From Edolisoma coerulescens (lineage: Eukaryota; Chordata; Aves; Passeriformes; Campephagidae), in contig VWZW01004863.1 of the NCBI GenBank assembly GCA_013397115.1, positions 1,084,887 through 1,148,886 on the forward strand: a stretch of DNA of 64,000 nucleotides, given 5' to 3'. The notes beneath the pieces were generated by a model. It was given only the letters and a program-made list of their open reading frames with translations. It made no database searches and was not told the origin of the DNA. How positions within the stretch are numbered: the first letter of the stretch is position 1; each line of letters starts with the position of its first letter. Both the position numbers and the translations under genes were made by a program. Of the stretch, positions 53,131 to 64,000 are shown one piece after another.

Positions 53131-56100
53131 CTTCCCTCATCCTATTGTGATAACTTTTTGATTAGCCAAATCTGCTTATTGCTTTGGGGCCTTAACTTTT
53201 GCTCTATCCAGAATTAGTAAAATAATTGTGCTGCATAGAACAATGATGAATTTGGCATTAACAGAGATTTGAGCTATCATCAGTGACCCAGATTGCCCTT
53301 AAAGTAAATAGAATACCAGGAAGGTGGATAATCTCTTATGTAAATTTTGTAAAATTAAATAGATGCTAGTAGTGAAGATGAAATATCTATCCTATATAAC
53401 TGCGAGGCCTCCTTTTCTAACATTTTAATGCTTTCTGCAAGTCTGTGCCTCAAAAATATTTATGATAGACAGAATGCATAAGGCTAATGACAGATGAATT
53501 TTTATGGTCTGATTGACCTGCAGGTGAGACCAGAAACTTAAAAAAAATTTCCCTAACACAGGCATTAGGTAGTATTCTATGTTAAAGCACTACTCTTGTG
53601 CTGCGAATGCTACTTTAGATAGCCAATGCTGAGCTTAATTCTTCATCAGAGAGGATACAATTATGCAAAATGAGTATAACTACCCAGTTCCTGTTCTCTC
53701 ACAGCAAAAAGAGAAAAAGTCCTTCTTAAGGACTCTTTGAATATTGGAGAACTTCCTATTGCTCAGTCAGTATATGATCGTATCAACGCAGCCATAGTGC
53801 TACCACCTTCTATCATATCTAAAGAAACTTATAACTGTTGAATGAACTTTGCAGAATCATGGAAGGGTAAAGAGATGTGCTTTCAAAAAGATGAAGCCTT
53901 TATTTAAGATTATCTACAATGCAATGTATGAATACTGCTACACAGTGAAATCATGTAGATGGGAAAATTTACACATGGATTTCTAAAATAAATCACTCTA
54001 CTAAAATAAAATATCTGCCTTTTTTTTTCTCCCCAGAACAAAATATTGAATTTTTATTGATGGAGAATTCTACTTGCATTTCAAATTGCTCATATATTTG
54101 CTGGATTATTTGACTCTTCATTTACGTTATGCTCATATTCAGCAGAATATAAACATATGTTAAGGTGCAAATAGCTACCTGTTTAAAATTTATTATTTCA
54201 TTTAGATAATTTAAAGCCCATCTAGGCTTTTACCTCTCTACTGTTACTGTTTCTTTAACTACTGATTAAAAGCTATTACCATAAGCTGGGTGTTTGGTGA
54301 CTGCTACAAAGTAGCCTTACAAGACACCAAATATCAACTGCCTTTGGCTTTAGTTAGCGCTCTTATTGCAGATCTCTGCCAGGAAATCATGAGCAGAATG
54401 TATGTAAAGATTGAACCATGTGCCATTGCATTAAGCCTTTCATTTTGAGGACCTGTTTGGCATTGCCCAGTGAAAAAGCCTCCAGTTTTATGAAACATCC
54501 TCTGATGCACACCAGTAACTTTATTTTCCAGTAATGGTCATTCTTCAGCAAACAGCAATTCATTTATTCTATGTATTTTAAAATCCCGAAAGACTCTTTG
54601 ATCCCAATTCCCTATTTGAGGCATATTTAAGAACAGCTGATGATTCAACAATGTGTAGTTTTCTAACAACACTGGGAACATAAATTTTGAATCTGCAGTA
54701 AATGTAGATATGCTTTTAAGGAGTCAGCCTTTGTAGCTAAGTTGAGTGTTACGATGGGAGAATTATAAACATATATTGTATTATTAACATAATGGAAGCA
54801 TCTATAACTGTATGATAGGAGGGAGTCAAAATAGATGACCCTGAAGTTAATAGTACAATAATTATTAAGCTCTCTAGATGCTCAAAGAAACAGAAACATC
54901 ACTCTTTTACTCCGGCTATATAAAATCTGAAAATAACCCAAATGTAAACATTCATGATAATGCTTATGTAGAGTTGTGCTTCATTAAGATGGCTAAAGAA
55001 GCTGGTTTATTTTTAAATTATTTTTAAGGCTACGTAATATTGCAGGCAAAAATATTAGGGCATCATAGGAGGCTGAACAGTAATATCTTATGTTCATGCA
55101 TGTCCTGGACAATAATTTTTCCTGATAAAGCAAAGGAAGAGTTTGTGTCTGCAATGGGACACTGAAAGCATTATCACCTGAGCTTTAATTCAGTCTACTA
55201 AGCTAAAATGGTGATACGTAGTTATGAAAGCTAATTTTGGCCTCCTTCAGAACCATTGCCCATCAACCTCTCCCAGTCACAGATGTTCATGTACTTACCA
55301 GGTATACTTTAATTAATTCCGCACCTTCCACCTGATTGTGAAAGGAAATGTGATCATCTGCTCTGAATTGTGTAGGACAAGCTCTGTTTCTTCATGAACA
55401 TGTGGGCCACATCTGTCTCACATCTGACTAGAATACATTATGTTTGGTTCCATTAGTAGAGCAACACTGAAATTCATATAGTTCTATTTATTTAATCCAT
55501 TTGAAGGACTGATCTCACATTTCCAACCAAGCACTATCTAAAAGAAACATATTTTGTTGTGTGAAGAATAAAATTCTTCAGTAATAAAAAAGTTCTTACA
55601 GTATTCTTTCATGAATAACTTCTTCCAGTTATTGTTTAACTTTTGAAAATGTAAGTGCTAAAGCTAGCAGCAACTCTGGGCAGAACTGACTCTCTCACTG
55701 GCTTAGTTTGCATTCAGTTATTCTGGAGAAATTAAATTAAATTTGCAAAAGCAGCAGTTATCCTGGATTCCATTTGATCATCCTTTATTTATTAGCATTG
55801 TGAATATGGCAAGAAGCACGCATTGCTGAACAAAGATAACTGCAGACAGTTTACTCAACTGCAGACAGTTTACTTAACTGCAGACAATTATGTGTGTCAC
55901 AGCAAAGCTGCAGTGTAACAGAAATCTGTGACATGCCTCAAACTGAGCTGTGCATGCACATTGCAGATCCCTGGGACGATCCCTGCTGATGCATTGTGTT
56001 CCATCGTGTTGCAGCAAATTATTGTCTTGTCTCACCACTGCATCACAGAAGGCACTAAATTGCTTCTGGACTTAGATACATGCCTGCATGAACAAATGAT

Positions 56101-59100
56101 GGGCTACAAGCTGAGAGCCTTCTTAGAAATGTTACTGTACAAAACAGGAAAAACACATTGTCATAGCAGTGAACGGGACTGTTCTTTTATGATATTTTGG
56201 GCTTTCCTTCACTCTGTCACAGTGGCTTTGTTTTTAGTATTTTCTCCATTTTTATGAAAAAATATTAGGTAGCTGAGAAAAGTGGAACAGTATTAGCTGT
56301 ATGAATGTCACAAATTTCATGACAAAATGTTCCACAACTACCTGATAACTAATCACTTATAAAAAGATGACCAAAGTAACTTTCAGGCAATTGATTATTT
56401 TATTATGATAATAGAGGAAAAAGTATTTTGAGTTCACTTTCTGTTTGACATGTTGAGAGAAATATTTTATTTGTATGTTAGCATTACAGACCTCAAAAGC
56501 TGCAATTAGTGGAAATAGCATAGTCTAAAAATAGCATGCTTTAGAAAGTACTTTATTTTCAGTTTTCATAGTCTGATTTATGCAGATACAATCTTTGTTC
56601 TTTCGAATGATAGTAGTGATCTAAAAGAATAAAAAAATCTTGATTCAATAGACTTAATATTCTCTGGTCAGAATTTTATTTTATTAATTATTTTACTTAA
56701 ATAAATAACAATATTTGCACATGATGTTTAGTTCAAAAGAGCACAGAGGAATAGAGGATTTGATTTTCGGACCAATTTTTAGAAAATTTCTATTTTTTTT
56801 CTCAGAACATCACCTCCATGTTTTACAATGTAATCCTGATGCAGTTAATTAAATTTATATTAAATTTCATTCTGTGTACTGTTTTTATGGTAAACACCTG
56901 CAAGCATCTTTTGCAATATTAATAGAGTTAAAACATTGGCATTCCTATGGATGCCATAGCATACTCTTCAGAGATGTGCTTTTTTGCTTCATTGTATTAA
57001 ATTGCATGCATTGACAGTATAAAGAGGAAAAAGGTCTAAAGGAATTGTTTCCATTCAAGCAGCTGAGAACTGTGTGTAATAACTATCAGCCATGAATAGT
57101 TTAAGGAAACAAATACTTCTTCCCTAAATAATCAGAATGAGGAAAGTAATTTAAGTGTGTGAAGGAATTGCTCTCTGAACCATGTTCATATATTTCTGGC
57201 CTCTCTTTAAAATTATCCCCTACAGAAATGTTCCTCAAATCCTTAACAACTTCAGAAGTCTACACTTTCAAAGTATTAAAGTAATTATTTTAAGAACTTG
57301 TGATGAGTTTCCTATTCTTTCAGCTAAGAACTGATATTATAACCCATTGATGTAAAAAGCCCCACAGATTATCAGATTAACTATGGCATTGTTAATCCAA
57401 ATTTGTATCCCATAGAATAGAAATTGGCTTTCAACAGTTTGATTGCAGTGCAACACATATCTGAAAGCATACAGAGTGCATCATCTCCGTGCTTATCTTC
57501 CAGATAAAGAATAAAAAGATACTGAAAAAGCATACATGCAAAAGAGTAGGAAAGCACAATGAGTACACACAAGGCTGAGGCTTGCACATGTAGAATATGG
57601 AACTGGAAGCATGCATTTGAATCTGAAGATCCAGAAAATGTGTTTTTATTCTTTTAATTACTATAAATTTAGTATAGAAGGTGAATCAGACAAAAAGATA
57701 TATAAAATAAATATTGTTGTATAAATTTTAGGGTGAAACTTTTTCTCTTCTTTTTGTTTTAGTGCCAGCAGGAGCGAGCATTGTGTTAAAGTGTAAAAAG
57801 TGTGAAAGTGATGAGAACCATCAGCTTCAGATTCAGATTGTCCTTTAGTCTTAAGCCATAAGATATTTCTATGAGGTGCAATTTCATATTTTGTACTTTT
57901 GTGGATTTGTTAGGTTTGAGAGTCCAAGAAATAAGGAACTTATCATGTTCGTGCAGTTGTATAAGGAAGAGTTCTCTCAGACATGACTGAATCTGAATAC
58001 ATCAATGAAACTGTGAAACCTTCTTTAGTCACAGTAACTGCTCATTTAGTCACAGTGGTAAATCATGGAGTCAATACGGTAAACACTGTATAAGTAATAG
58101 GGTAAATCAAAGTATAATAAATACAGTGACAAACTACCTACATCAAAAAAGATGCCGGAGCTGTTTGCCTGTTAAACTGTTGTCCATTTCAAGTTAGCAA
58201 ATGTCTTAGCCAGCGCTAGAACAAATTTATATTTAGTCCAGGAAAAATGCAGTTAAAGTAAAGAAGGCTAACTAAGGAAATGTGATGTTCACACCAAAAA
58301 ATAAGAAAACAATCCTATCAGAGAAAGATCCTTGTTGGGACATCAACAGCATCTTTGGCTGTATTCTTGAACGATCTGACATGTCCCTAAACACTCATCC
58401 TAAGTATGGAAAAAAAAAAAAATTAAAAGTTGTGACAGGAACTGATGTTTTCTTCAATATAGTCTTCTACTTAGCTGTTCACAGAGGGAAAAAAAAGATA
58501 AGACTCTTCAGAATCACAGTAAAAACTTCATCTCAAGAGCTGAAAAAACAATTGGGCAGGGAAGAACACCTTCAACACTGGTTATAGTAAGGAGGACTTT
58601 GAAAAAGACATTATTTTGGGCTGACACGATGAAAAGATGTCAATAATAAAGGTTGTGTCATCTGTAATTTCTTAAATTACTTATTCCTTCTTACCTTAAG
58701 TGAATCCTTGAAGTCTATTTATGGTATTTTTTCCTATGCTAGCACTTTAAAGTACTTTATCAAATACTGACACGTATCAAACATACTGAAACAAGTGAAA
58801 CTTCCATTCTTCACTTCTTACGTGAGAGAAAGAAATAGTTTTACTGACGAAAATGTTATCATTTGTTTTTGAGAGCTAGTCTAAGTAGCAGGAATTTGAG
58901 TCAGAGGTGAAACTGGTGCCAAACAGTCAGACCTATGCATTTTGGAAAGTGCTGATTTCCACAACTCTTTGAGTGAAAGAAAGAAGGTGGTAAAGCTTCC
59001 TGAGGAGCTCACAACAGCCTTGGGGAGAAAAGACAGCTGTTTTGGGAACAGGCTATGGCTTTTAATGCTCATTTTATTGACCTGGAGTGAACTGTTTTTA

Positions 59101-59229
59101 GGAGAAAACCAGTAGGAAAAATTACACCTGTGTGTAGAGTCAGATTGTCCCAGTTCAGGAGTTGCTTCCTAAACCACAGGCATTTGCCACTGATCAAGGT
59201 GCCTTGAAAGTGGCACAAATAGAGAGAGG
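53131..59229. other. AT-rich intergenic DNA, no gene recognised
   Basis: About 6 kb with no supported gene. 54280-54660 reads like candidate conserved non-coding DNA. A 19-bp tandem repeat lies at 55838-55886. The open frame 55928-56257 (109 codons) shows no domain. An acceptor-like site with a short open frame is at 57763-57848 (see findings). An A-rich run lies at 58410-58421. Confidence 0.5.
55838..55886. repeat. 19-bp tandem repeat, about 2.6 copies
   Basis: Copies at 55838-55856 and 55857-55875 (AACTGCAGACAGTTTACTC and the same with a final T) differ at one base. A partial third copy, AACTGCAGACA, follows at 55876-55886. Each contains a PstI-type CTGCAG word. No role is apparent. Confidence 0.9.
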
Positions 59230-59890
59230 AATGTGGAGTGACTGACTGGGGAGCAGATCTGCAAAAAAGAAACTGGGGATCCTGGTAGACAGAAAATTGA
59301 GTGTACATCTGTAGAACTCCCTTGGAGTGATGAAGGTTGCCTGAATAAAAAACAGCAGTGGGTCCAGAGAAGCTATTATTCCCCTCAACTTGGCCACCCT
59401 TGTGGTATGTTGTCCTGCTGCAGCTCTTCCAGCAGAAGAGAGAGATTGATAACTGGGGAGAAACCAGCAAAGGACCAACAAGATGGTTAGGGACATGGAG
59501 CACATTGTGGTAAAGAAGAAAAGAAGGGTACTGGGTATGTTTAGACTGGAAAGTCAGTAAAATTCTACTGTCTAAAAGGGAATTACAGTGAAGATAAAGC
59601 CAGCCCCTTGCCAGATATTCACCAAAAAAAATATCAAGAAGTGATTGTGACAGTGCTACAGCAAAGAAAACTGCAGTTACATGATGGGGAAGGATGCTTC
59701 ACTAGAAGAGGTGTTAAGCATCATAGGAGATTGCCTAGAGAATGGGGAATCATCGTCTCCAGGGATTTTCAGAGCTTGTCTGGGGAAGGCCCTCAGAAGC
59801 TTGGTCTAGTCTTGAAGATATCCCAGGTTTCTGAACAGGAGCTTGAACAAAGGTCCAGTTCTAGCATAGGTTTCTCCCTGACTCTGTGAT
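59230..59890 (+). mobile_element. Old CR1-type LINE fragment (3' part of ORF2 and 3' UTR)
   Basis: The clearest match is GGGGAGCAGATCTGCAAAA followed by GAAACTGGGGATCCTGGTAG (59249-59287), the C-terminal ORF2 region of CR1 elements. Next comes a passage corresponding to the end of the coding region (CAGCAGAAGAGAGAGATTGA onward). Beyond it is a decayed 3' untranslated region with GGGAAGGATGCTTCACTAGA and TTTCTCCCTGACTCTGTGAT at the end. The 144- and 103-codon open frames on the minus strand across 59069-59505 are antisense shadows of this element. The family assignment is good for the left part. The right part (59600-59890) is more diverged and might belong to a different CR1 subfamily. Confidence 0.75.
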
Positions 59891-60123
59891 CACACCCGGC
59901 ATACACTGATTTAAAAAATAAGGCAATGCAGAGATGGAAGATACAGAAAAACGCCTAGACAGAAAATGTAGTTCAGAGGGAGTGTTTTTAGTATAAATAT
60001 TATTGAAAAATGGCACCTCTCTCCTCAAATATTGACAATTTACCTTCTCTTTGATTTGTGCTTTGTTAAGTGTAGCAGGACTTGGTATATGACTTAAATA
60101 AATATGATTACAACAATATCAAT
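59891..60123. other. Short AT-rich spacer
   Basis: Unique-looking sequence between the CR1 fragment and the pentamer microsatellite. No gene or repeat recognised. Confidence 0.5.
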
Positions 60124-60256
60124 GAGAAGAGAAGAAGAGAAGAGAAGAGAAGAGAAGAGAAGAGAAGAGAAGAGAAGAGAAGAGAAGAGAAGAGAAGAGA
60201 AGAGAAGAGAAGAGAAGAGAAGAGAAGAGAAGAGAAGAGGAAAATAGAGAAGAGAA
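60124..60256. repeat. Pentanucleotide microsatellite (AGAGA)n, homopurine
   Basis: The five-base unit AGAGA repeats without interruption from 60136 to 60239, just under 21 units, with imperfect copies on both flanks. The plus strand is all purine across the perfect part. The unit length is not a multiple of three and contains no stop in any frame, so long artificial open frames cross it on both strands (an EKRRE-type repeat on plus, an SSLLF-type repeat on minus). These are not genes. The uninterrupted length suggests the locus is polymorphic. Confidence 0.97.
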
Positions 60257-63200
60257 AAAGTAGTGGGCTGAGCACCATTTTCTTCCATAACTGAATCCAA
60301 TTTATATGGCTTGACTTTTAACCAGTTTCTTGTTACCAAAAGAAATAGCAATAGTATTTCTGTGACATTGCACTGCTGGAAAACATGAAGCAGTAGCAAA
60401 GCCATAATGGTAATAAACTGAGCACCTAGAGCTGTTATGCTGGAACACTAAAAATGCATAAATCTATTGTGTTTCCTTGAGATTGTCAAGTCATGAAATC
60501 AGATCTCGAGGTTAAATCTGTTGCCAGAAGCAAGAAATGACCAGGTGCTAAAACATAATGAAAGTTTCTGAAAGATCGTGTGGTCATCAGATGGAAATAT
60601 TCCATTCACCTGAGCATCAGAACTGAAGCAGTGCTAACCACCAATAAATAAAGCAAACCTCTGATGTATTCTGTGGACATATAGAAATGTCTGCTCAGCT
60701 ACTTGGTGGTTCAGATACAACTGTAATTCTTTGAAAGTGTTCTGGAGTTAGTGTGTATGAACATCTGAGGCAGAATTATTCTGAGTTCTGAAAATATCTG
60801 CTCATTCAGAAGAGGATATATGACTATATTCATGTCAAAGAGTGTAATGAGAAAAGAAAATAGTATAAAATTAATTCATCTTGTGACAAAGATTATAATG
60901 GAAGTGGAGATTAACTCTGTGGAATAAAATAGTCTGGTATTTAATTCTCTACTTACACGTCTTAAAATAGACACGTGTAATCTAGAACTTCAGTTTTAAT
61001 GTTTATATTTCTGCTTCCTTGAATTTTTATGTGATTCTGCCTTCAGGAAAAATATGAAGTCAAGAAAATGTACACTATAAAAACTCTTCTTGAAGCTATA
61101 TAATTTCATAAATATTGTGACCCAAAAGTTCTTAAAAAAATGTTTAAACTATTACTGTCCTTTCATGCTATGGCTGTTATTAGTTCACTGCTGCAGGTTC
61201 AAAACAAGAACATACATCAGACCTACATTTACACCAACAAAGAAAAAAAAAAGGTGCTTGTGATTTTCTTAATTGATATACTAAAATATACCTATTTTAC
61301 ATTATTTAGAAATATTAACCATAAAGCTAAAGTGATCCAAGCAAGATTTATATATTAATTAAATATGCTTTTCATAGTAGAACTACATCACTTTGTACAT
61401 TATAAGGCTTTTCTACATTATAATGTGGTAAGCTACTGTTAGTCATTTTTCACGACTCATCTGAAATACAAATTACAGACTTCTTTTTGTATATTTTAAA
61501 TATATTTTTGTAGGGCCCAGCAAAATTTGAAATGGTAAAACTTAAAGTTCATGGACAGGGAGAAAGAAACCTAACCAATAGAACTACTAAGAGATATCGT
61601 TACCATCTTCTATCTTCACAGTAGATATCTCAAAAAATGTGCTTATGGACAGCAGAAGTAGACAAGAAAATAGACCAAAAAAAAAAAAACTAATCATAGC
61701 ATTTCTTTTTAATTATACAATTTTGCTCCCAAATATCTGTTTCATATTGCTGGCAAGACTCCAGTGACGGTGACCCTTGGGGTTTAATGGACCAGCTCTA
61801 GTCAGCTCTGTGTATATTACATTTTGTGACATGTTTGCTTTTCATACAAATTTCCTGCAATTTGTGCCAATTACTGTCCAACAACTGCCATAGTAGCAGT
61901 CTAGTAAATCACCAAAAGAAGCAACTGTCTCCAGGGAATGTCTTCCAGCTGTTCCCGTAAAACATTTTTGGGTTTGGTATCGACAGAAAATCTGAGCTTG
62001 AGGGAACACCATGGATCTGTCAAAAATGCTAAGGGTGTAGATACATCACTGATTTTATAATGATTAGATATTGCAACTATTAAAGAAATATTTCTGATAT
62101 CACACAAAAAAATAAAAATAAAAAATATCTCAATCGTTAAAGTTAAAACATGGCCAGATAGCTCAATATTAGTAAAGGAGTAAAAATTTGTTTTTTACTA
62201 ACCTCTGAAAGACAGACCTTTATGATTGTGGCCTGTGTGCATTACTTCTTATGAAGTAGATGCTCCTAAGCACATGGAAGTATGGGAAATGCTAAGAGCA
62301 GAAAAATACTAAGTCTGACCTTTTCCTTTGGTCCAAAGAAATTCTGTAATTCAGACAAAATGAAAAAGTCAAAAAATTATGATGCTTGCTCTGTACTAGA
62401 TATGCCTGATTTACAATAAGCAACAAAATTTATTAATGTGTAATGTAATGAAGATGTAAAACAGATGAACATTGTTGGGGCCATAGGATCAGCTCTTCAA
62501 CTTGAGAAAAGTTTAATCACAAAGATGCAGGTTTTAATAAAACTAGTCGCATATGTCTAAACCCATGTTGTGAAGTACTGTATTAACTACCAGTTACTAC
62601 TGTTAACTACTCTAGTAAGTACAAGTTTCTGGAAATTAGGTTCTTTCTTTACATTGTGCTGACTCTTGCAGTTACCAGCTTTTATTTCTCGGTATTTTGT
62701 ATATTGTTGCAAAATCATACCAGGATTTTAAACAAGTTCTTCCTCAAACAAACAAAAGAAGATGGAGGAAGGAAGGCAAATGCAACATGCCTTTGATAGC
62801 AACGAGTGTTTTATTTATATTTCCTCACAAATATATATACCACCAATATATTTATTTGCTGCAATTATAATGACTACCTGAATATTTTCTGACTCCTCTC
62901 TATCATGCCAGTGACTGCATGATTTTACATTTGTATTCCGCTCTGTAAAAGTCAAAAGTTTCAGGACAAACATTGAAAGCCAGTGGACACTGTGCTGTAG
63001 TTGGGTAGGCCACAGGTCGCAGGCAGTTACAAAGAAAGCCAGACTACAAAGCAACAGCTGCTAGTGTAAGCAGGAAAAGGAGATCATCCATCTCACAGGA
63101 CATCTCATTTCCACAGCCTCATTTTAAGAAAAGTTATCAGGAAGGGACTGACTACAGCAACCATATGAAAAGCAATAGACTTCACTTTCCTAAGCTACAG

Positions 63201-64000
63201 TTAACAGCTAAAATAATATTTCAAATATCCATTTTGCAGATCTGACTGGGTGGGAGTTTGTAAAAGCCAGAAAATAAGGCATGTAACTGAAATTTAATCC
63301 ACAGAAAAAAATATTCTTAAATTTAAAGGGCTGGGCCCTGTGTTTGTTTTAAGGGCAACAGAAAGTAAGATTTTACCCTATCCCATCTACCTGGTCTAGT
63401 CATAATTTGGCCATCAAAACTGAGGAAAAAAACTAATGGTTGCTGAGGAATGCAGGCAATATTGATAACCTCAGATAATATTCTTTCTGCTTAAAAGAAA
63501 GGGAGTTTTCTCTCCACTCCCTTCCTTCCAGATGTATACACATGCATAAATCCTGCTCCTAGGTGTAACAACTAAAGCGTCTCTTGCTCGTTCTCTAATG
63601 TGTAAAATGCCAAGCAAGCACCTTGCTTTACCTTAGAAAGCATATGTACTTCCAGGAGCACACTTTACAGTCCTGCCAAATGGTGCATGCAATAATGTAC
63701 TCGAGCACGATTTTATTCAGACAGACATTTTGAGAAACTCAAGGGTTTGCTCAGCTGAGGAAACAGAGAGAACTTCAGACAGCTTTGCCCTGTGCTTTGT
63801 GCCCTGTGCTCTCAGTGAAGAAATCCTTTTCTGCTTAGCATAGTACCCTTTTTTTTCTTGAAGGGATGCTGTACTGGGAATGAGGATGCAAAGAACCTGC
63901 TACAAGTGTATCAGAAAAGCAGCATAAGGTATATTCAGAACAAAAAAGTATAAGAAAAAAACATCCTAAATGAAATATCCTGCACTTCAGAAGATGCATA
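60257..64000. other. AT-rich intergenic DNA, no gene recognised
   Basis: No coding region, RNA gene or named mobile element is recognisable. An imperfect inverted repeat with TTACACG/CGTGTAA arms lies at about 60953-60981. Poly-A runs occur near 61679-61690. The remaining open frames are short and unremarkable. Confidence 0.55.

Noticed and set aside
55928..56257. 109-codon open frame ending in a hydrophobic stretch
   Set aside because: The hydrophobic tail comes from T-rich DNA; no signal peptide at the start, no domain, no exon signals.
59069..59505. 144- and 103-codon open frames on the minus strand
   Set aside because: They run antisense across a CR1 fragment and neither protein shows a domain; they are shadows of the repeat.
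60082..60405. Open frames of repeated EKRRE-type or SSLLF-type residues on both strands
   Set aside because: Produced entirely by the stop-free pentamer microsatellite; no gene structure around them.
1..64000. Search for CRISPR arrays, operons, phage, toxin-antitoxin or other prokaryotic systems
   Set aside because: The sequence is vertebrate nuclear DNA; no spaced direct repeats, ribosome binding sites or clustered genes exist.

Overview
This window looks like a piece of a bird nuclear genome: an AT-rich, CpG-poor gene desert with no recognisable intact protein-coding gene. The avian call rests on its repeats. There are several decayed CR1 LINE fragments, three of which keep the characteristic CR1 3' end (ATTCTRTGATTCT-type). 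There are also four stand-alone endogenous-retrovirus LTRs of kinds I recognise, or that fit, in bird genomes. I cannot name the species. A neoavian, possibly passerine, genome would fit the LTRs, but that is inference. All open reading frames starting with Met are short (144 codons or fewer). The longest lie antisense to CR1, inside an LTR or microsatellite, or have random-looking composition.

Layout. 1-13379 is unique AT-rich sequence. At 13380-14630 an inverted CR1 3' end is followed by very AT-rich DNA and then a sense-oriented CR1 ORF2 endonuclease-to-RT-linker remnant. An LTR lies at 18167-18761 (minus) and a relative of it at 27218-27787 (plus). A CR1 reverse-transcriptase remnant covers 28555-29735. 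A different solo LTR lies at 41494-42097. A fourth LTR at 44366-45008 has TG...CA ends and a perfect 5-bp target-site duplication. CR1 3' ends lie at 45515-45957 (with a 37-bp tandem duplication at its tail) and 52880-53130. An old CR1 fragment lies at 59230-59890. A long homopurine pentamer microsatellite lies at 60124-60256. The rest is single-copy-looking non-coding sequence.

Function. Nothing here works together as a pathway. The window records old CR1 retroposition and retroviral insertions reduced to single LTRs. No CRISPR, operon, phage or other discrete novel system is visible. The points most worth checking are a 68-codon acidic open frame lacking an early Met at 50992-51198, a splice-acceptor-like site followed by a short open frame at 57763-57848, a perfect everted repeat resembling nuclear-receptor half-sites at 43579-43603, and stretches that look like candidate conserved non-coding elements. 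All of these are weak to moderate leads that need comparative data.
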